The notes beneath the pieces were generated by a model, which saw only the letters and a program-made list of their open reading frames with translations, was not told the origin of the DNA and did no database searches. Below are positions 24,455 through 27,779 of a DNA stretch of 27,779 nt, one piece after another (positions within the stretch are counted from its first letter, which is position 1; every line of letters begins with the position of its first letter). The DNA is from JANRIG01 sp033765235. GTDB taxonomy: Bacteria; Bacteroidota; Bacteroidia; Cytophagales; UBA9547. The DNA lies in NCBI GenBank assembly GCA_033765235.1, contig JANRIG010000037.1:1-27779 (forward strand), given 5' to 3'. Made by a program: the position numbers and the translations under genes.

Positions 24455-27400
24455 TTTTATCACAGTCACGTAGCCTGTTTTGGGTTTTTGTATGCCGTCG
24501 TTGAACTGTATGACATAATAATAAGTAGCTGCAGGTAAGTTATCTGCTGTCCATGGCTCTTTGCGATATTTAGCTCCGGATGCGTAAAACACCTCTATGC
24601 CATATCTATTAAAGATATAAATCTCCGCATAGTCTTCCAAGCGCAGCTTGGTAAGGTTCCAATAGGAGTTATTTTTATCAGACTGCGTATTGGGCGATAT
24701 CACATTGGGTACAAATCCGTTTTGGTCGCACCTGTTCACAGTAGTGTGCGTAGAAGTTTTAGTACCGCAAGCTATATTATTATATACAAATGCACGGAAT
24801 ATGATTTTGGAACCATAGTCGCCAATATAGGTTGTGCTGAATGTTGCGTTATTCACCGCCTGCTGATAGTTAGTCCAATCTGATGAGTTTTCAGTGGTGT
24901 CTTTGGCATAAGCATCTTTTTCTATAATTATATATGACCATTTAATATTGGTGCCTTTGTATCCTGTAAGTGTGAGTGTAAACTCTGTATTTTCACATAC
25001 ATCAGGATTGCTGTTAAGTATATTTCCACCTATAGCCTCAGGCGACACAGGTATGCTCACTATGTTACTTTCTTTGGTATAGCCCGGGCACACCCCTGAG
25101 GATACTATTACTTTGTATTGCGTAGTATCTTTGAGTGCAGAGGTGGTATAAGTCACACTTGATGAGTCTACAAATTGCCATGATTTGCCTTTTTCGAGCA
25201 TATACCACGCAGGTTTTCCCATATACCCTGTGACATCTACATTAGCACTTTGACCAAAACACAAGCCTGTATTGGCTGCTAAGGATGATACGGTACCGGA
25301 CGATACTCCTATTACAGTAACATTTGTTATCAAGCTGTCATATTTGCATATTCCTATGTCATTCACTTTGTACTTTATGGTATAGCTGCCCAAAGTATTT
25401 ATGGCTGCTAAGTCAATCATACCTGTCAATGTATTGATAGGCAATTTTATATTATTATTAGATTGTAAAAATCCACTAAAAGCTCCTTGAGCAAATTTCC
25501 AGTTCAGCGGCGAAGTGGTAGTGTAATTACAATATATGTCTTTTCCATATTTTAATGACCCCACAGCCGGCGCATTGGATATACGTTTCTCTACATTTAC
25601 AGTGTCAAAAAGTGGCAGTACTGCAGGGCATAATGGATTATTCAATAATTTAGCTTCTACTATCACACTTGCAGTAGTGGTAATGCTCGTTGCATTCACA
25701 TTCCATATCAAATCATCGATTTTTGAGATATTAAACATGGTAGAAGTTACGGTTACGTTGTTTTTCACATTCAACCCTTTAAGCTCAATACTCGTGCTTA
25801 ACCCTGAGTTATTATCGTCTGAGCAAATACCATTGTTAGGGAAATATATATTAATACCTGTGAGTGTCGGCTTAGGTTGTACATATATGCTTACAGGAGT
25901 GGCAAGTGCAGGAGCACACACTCCGTTGGTCACCGTCACATTGTATATTCCGCTCACTGTGGGGTAGTTATCCACATATATAGAGCTGTCATTATTCAAT
26001 GATATAGGACTGGCACTACCTGATTTTATTACTTCCCAATCATATCTTGGTGCTCTATTTACTCCGGTAGTGCTGAGAGTCAATGCAAAATTACCGCAGA
26101 CCGAAAGTACATTGCCATTGTAGGCACTATAATATTCGATATTACCCGCATCGCTTGGCTTATAAGTAGTAATGCCAAGTGATGTCACTATAGGGGTGCA
26201 AGTGCCTCCTAATACTGTCACATTAAATATCACATCAGTGCCGGGGTTGAACATAACAGATGAGTTAGCCAATATAAATCCAGTAGAAGTGGTATTAGAA
26301 AATGAATTGGTAATATTGGCAAATGCATTTCCTGGTATTGAGGCTGATACCACTATGCTCGTTCCTCTCCAGCCTGACAGTGAGATATTAATACCATCTG
26401 ATGAACATACCTCATTCCTATCAGAAGTGAATGCACCCATCACCAGACCCGGAGCTGATAGTATGTTAAGAGTGGCACCTGAAAACGAACATGTAGGTGA
26501 TGATGCATTGCGTACCTCAGTCACATACGTACCAGGAGGTACGCCTGTGAATGTATTGGTTGGTTGCCACGGCGAACCTGTAATCCTGTATTGCAGTGGA
26601 GCTACACCGCCTACCCCAGTCAATGATATGGTACCATCTTCTTGCTCACAAGCAGATTCATCAGTTTTTTGGATCAATATATTGGTAGGTGTTTGTGGTC
26701 TTAATATACTGATGGCACTTGAAGTTGTAACACAATTTGGTGATGAGGTTACTCTCACACTCACTGTATAGGTGGCAGGCGACAATCCTGTATATATGCC
26801 TGCAGTGGTATTTAGCCAAGCTCCTGCATCTATTCTATACTGTACTGGCAAGCTATTGGGGTTAATAGAAGTAAGTGTAATGACTCCATCATTTCTAAAG
26901 CAATCTGTTTCATTCACAGAGGTCAATCCTGTAATAGTAGGTATCCCTGGTGCTGTAATTACAAAATTATTAAACGCTGTAACTGTACATGCTGTGAAAC
27001 CTTGCAGCCTTACTATACCTGTGTAGTTGCCTGCACTGAGTCCCGCAAATGTACCATTGGTCTGTGGATATGCCACACCGCTATTTATACTATACTCCAA
27101 TTGACTCACAAGCGGACTGGTAGTATTTGCAGCATTCATGACTAATATACCATCTGTCACTCCACAATCTGATATTCTATAATGTGCATAGGAAGCTACA
27201 GTAGGAACACTTGGCACGGTGATTACCTGCGCTATGCCTGATACTGTACAACGTGGATAGCCTACTAATCTCACAGCAGGATTATAAGTATTGTTAGTAA
27301 GACCTGTATAATTACCCCCATTTGAAATATAACTCGCACCACCGTCAAGGCTGTATTCTAAGCTGCTAACCAATGGTGAGGTAGTATTAGAAGCTGTGAT

Positions 27401-27779
27401 TGTAACAATACCGTCTGTAAGACCACAATTACTAATATCAAAATTATCTACACTTATTAAATTAGGAATACTTGGTATGGTCACCACTTGGTCATATGCT
27501 GCACCTCCTGTGGTACAAAGCGGATAGCCTATCAATCTTACAACCGGTGTGTATGTAGCATTAACCAATCCTGTAAAATTGCCTCCGTTTAAGGTAGTAT
27601 AAGTTGTACCGTTATTTATGCTGTACTCAAGGCTGCTTACCCCGGCTGTGTTGGTGGCGGTTATGGTCACTATACCGTCAGTAAGTCCGCAATCGGTGAT
27701 GTCAAAGTTATCTACGCTCAATATATTGGGTGAGCCGGGTATGGTCACTACTTGTGAGGTAAAGGTAGTAACACAAGCA
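24452..27779 (-). CDS. Giant repeat surface protein with type B T9SS sorting domain (3' part)
   Basis: The frame runs open off the right edge, so only the C-terminal 1109 or so residues are seen; the first in-window GTG (27748) is internal, since similar repeat sequence continues upstream. From the edge inward there are five SprB-like repeats of about 85 residues, then several Ig-like/PKD-like beta modules. The last 80 residues (from PNVISPNTQSDKN) are the gliding-motility-associated CHU_C type B sorting domain, with IFNRYGIEVF, YYYVIQFNDG and the ending KTGYVTVIK. It should be exported by the type IX system and held at the surface as an adhesin or motility adhesin. PorV and PorU, encoded a few kb away, are the expected handling factors. 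It converges on the Bor-like gene. Confidence 0.9.
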   Translation of the reverse strand, partial: ACVTTFTSQVVTIPGSPNILSVDNFDITDCGLTDGIVTITATNTAGVSSLEYSINNGTTYTTLNGGNFTGLVNATYTPVVRLIGYPLCTTGGAAYDQVVTIPSIPNLISVDNFDISNCGLTDGIVTITASNTTSPLVSSLEYSLDGGASYISNGGNYTGLTNNTYNPAVRLVGYPRCTVSGIAQVITVPSVPTVASYAHYRISDCGVTDGILVMNAANTTSPLVSQLEYSINSGVAYPQTNGTFAGLSAGNYTGIVRLQGFTACTVTAFNNFVITAPGIPTITGLTSVNETDCFRNDGVITLTSINPNSLPVQYRIDAGAWLNTTAGIYTGLSPATYTVSVRVTSSPNCVTTSSAISILRPQTPTNILIQKTDESACEQEDGTISLTGVGGVAPLQYRITGSPWQPTNTFTGVPPGTYVTEVRNASSPTCSFSGATLNILSAPGLVMGAFTSDRNEVCSSDGINISLSGWRGTSIVVSASIPGNAFANITNSFSNTTSTGFILANSSVMFNPGTDVIFNVTVLGGTCTPIVTSLGITTYKPSDAGNIEYYSAYNGNVLSVCGNFALTLSTTGVNRAPRYDWEVIKSGSASPISLNNDSSIYVDNYPTVSGIYNVTVTNGVCAPALATPVSIYVQPKPTLTGINIYFPNNGICSDDNNSGLSTSIELKGLNVKNNVTVTSTMFNISKIDDLIWNVNATSITTTASVIVEAKLLNNPLCPAVLPLFDTVNVEKRISNAPAVGSLKYGKDIYCNYTTTSPLNWKFAQGAFSGFLQSNNNIKLPINTLTGMIDLAAINTLGSYTIKYKVNDIGICKYDSLITNVTVIGVSSGTVSSLAANTGLCFGQSANVDVTGYMGKPAWYMLEKGKSWQFVDSSSVTYTTSALKDTTQYKVIVSSGVCPGYTKESNIVSIPVSPEAIGGNILNSNPDVCENTEFTLTLTGYKGTNIKWSYIIIEKDAYAKDTTENSSDWTNYQQAVNNATFSTTYIGDYGSKIIFRAFVYNNIACGTKTSTHTTVNRCDQNGFVPNVISPNTQSDKNNSYWNLTKLRLEDYAEIYIFNRYGIEVFYASGAKYRKEPWTADNLPAATYYYVIQFNDGIQKPKTGYVTVIK
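26450..27779 (-). repeat. Tandem SprB-like coding repeats (five units seen)
   Basis: Units of 83-88 codons begin at about 27748, 27484, 27223, 26959 and 26710 and read leftward. Each opens with a TIPxxPN-like segment, then a DCGxTDG block, an LEYSIN-like strand and TGLxxxTYxxxVR, and ends near a second Cys. The two cysteines per unit suggest one disulphide per module. The first three units are alike (FDI..CGLTDGIVTIT, RLxGYPxCT); the fourth and fifth are diverged. The array continues past the window edge. Confidence 0.85.

Noticed and set aside
26172..26771. 199-codon open frame on the plus strand
   Set aside because: It lies antisense to the repeat surface protein; its Val/Pro/Thr-rich translation mirrors the Thr/Gly/Asn-rich repeat frame.
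26450..27779. Regularly spaced repeats considered as a CRISPR-like array
   Set aside because: The period is about 260 bases, the units are in frame in one long protein and diverged; no short identical repeat with unique spacers exists anywhere in the window.

Overview
The window looks like ordinary chromosomal DNA of a member of the Bacteroidota. Four things point there: two key proteins of the type IX secretion system (PorU and PorV), a large surface protein with the type B C-terminal sorting domain, paired OmpH/Skp paralogues, and several promoters of the Bacteroidota form (TTTG or TTG, about 19 bases, TAnnTTTG). The DNA is AT-rich, genes seldom show a Shine-Dalgarno sequence, and TTG/GTG starts are frequent. 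I cannot name a genus.

Layout. Bases 1-303 hold a direct and inverted repeat and then a promoter. 304-2009 is a short operon: a TMEM220-like membrane protein and two OmpH/Skp chaperone paralogues. 2027-3085 (minus) is a DAO-type FAD oxidoreductase and 3201-3392 (minus) a cold-shock protein with its own promoter and terminator. 3633-4247 is a GNAT acetyltransferase with a cysteine-rich end, converging on a tRNA-Ser(GCT). 4761-7184 (minus) is a secreted M1 aminopeptidase, divergent from yidD. 7543-10992 is a large GH78 alpha-L-rhamnosidase with a PA14 tail. After a 0.5-kb gap come an SDR oxidoreductase and, on the minus strand, leuS and a DnaQ-exonuclease/GIY-YIG fusion.

17256-24039 reads as one operon: porU, porV, an inactive-looking M16 peptidase homologue, and a DUF2400/TIGR02757 protein, with gaps of only 14 to 29 bases. 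A small Bor-like lipoprotein follows. Last, converging across a shared terminator, is the 3' part of a very large repeat protein with a type B sorting domain; its N-terminus lies beyond the right edge.

How the genes fit together. PorU is the signal peptidase/sortase that removes the C-terminal sorting domain of T9SS cargo at the cell surface, and PorV carries cargo to it, so the repeat protein is a plausible client of its neighbours. OmpH/Skp proteins chaperone outer-membrane proteins, and YidD assists inner-membrane insertion, so much of the window concerns the cell envelope. I see no phage, IS element, CRISPR array or defence island. The most interesting points are the catalytically dead M16 homologue inside the porUV operon, the glycosylase-like signature in the DUF2400 protein, the orphan cysteine-rich GNAT, and an unexpectedly long open frame in very AT-rich DNA at 15253-15534.
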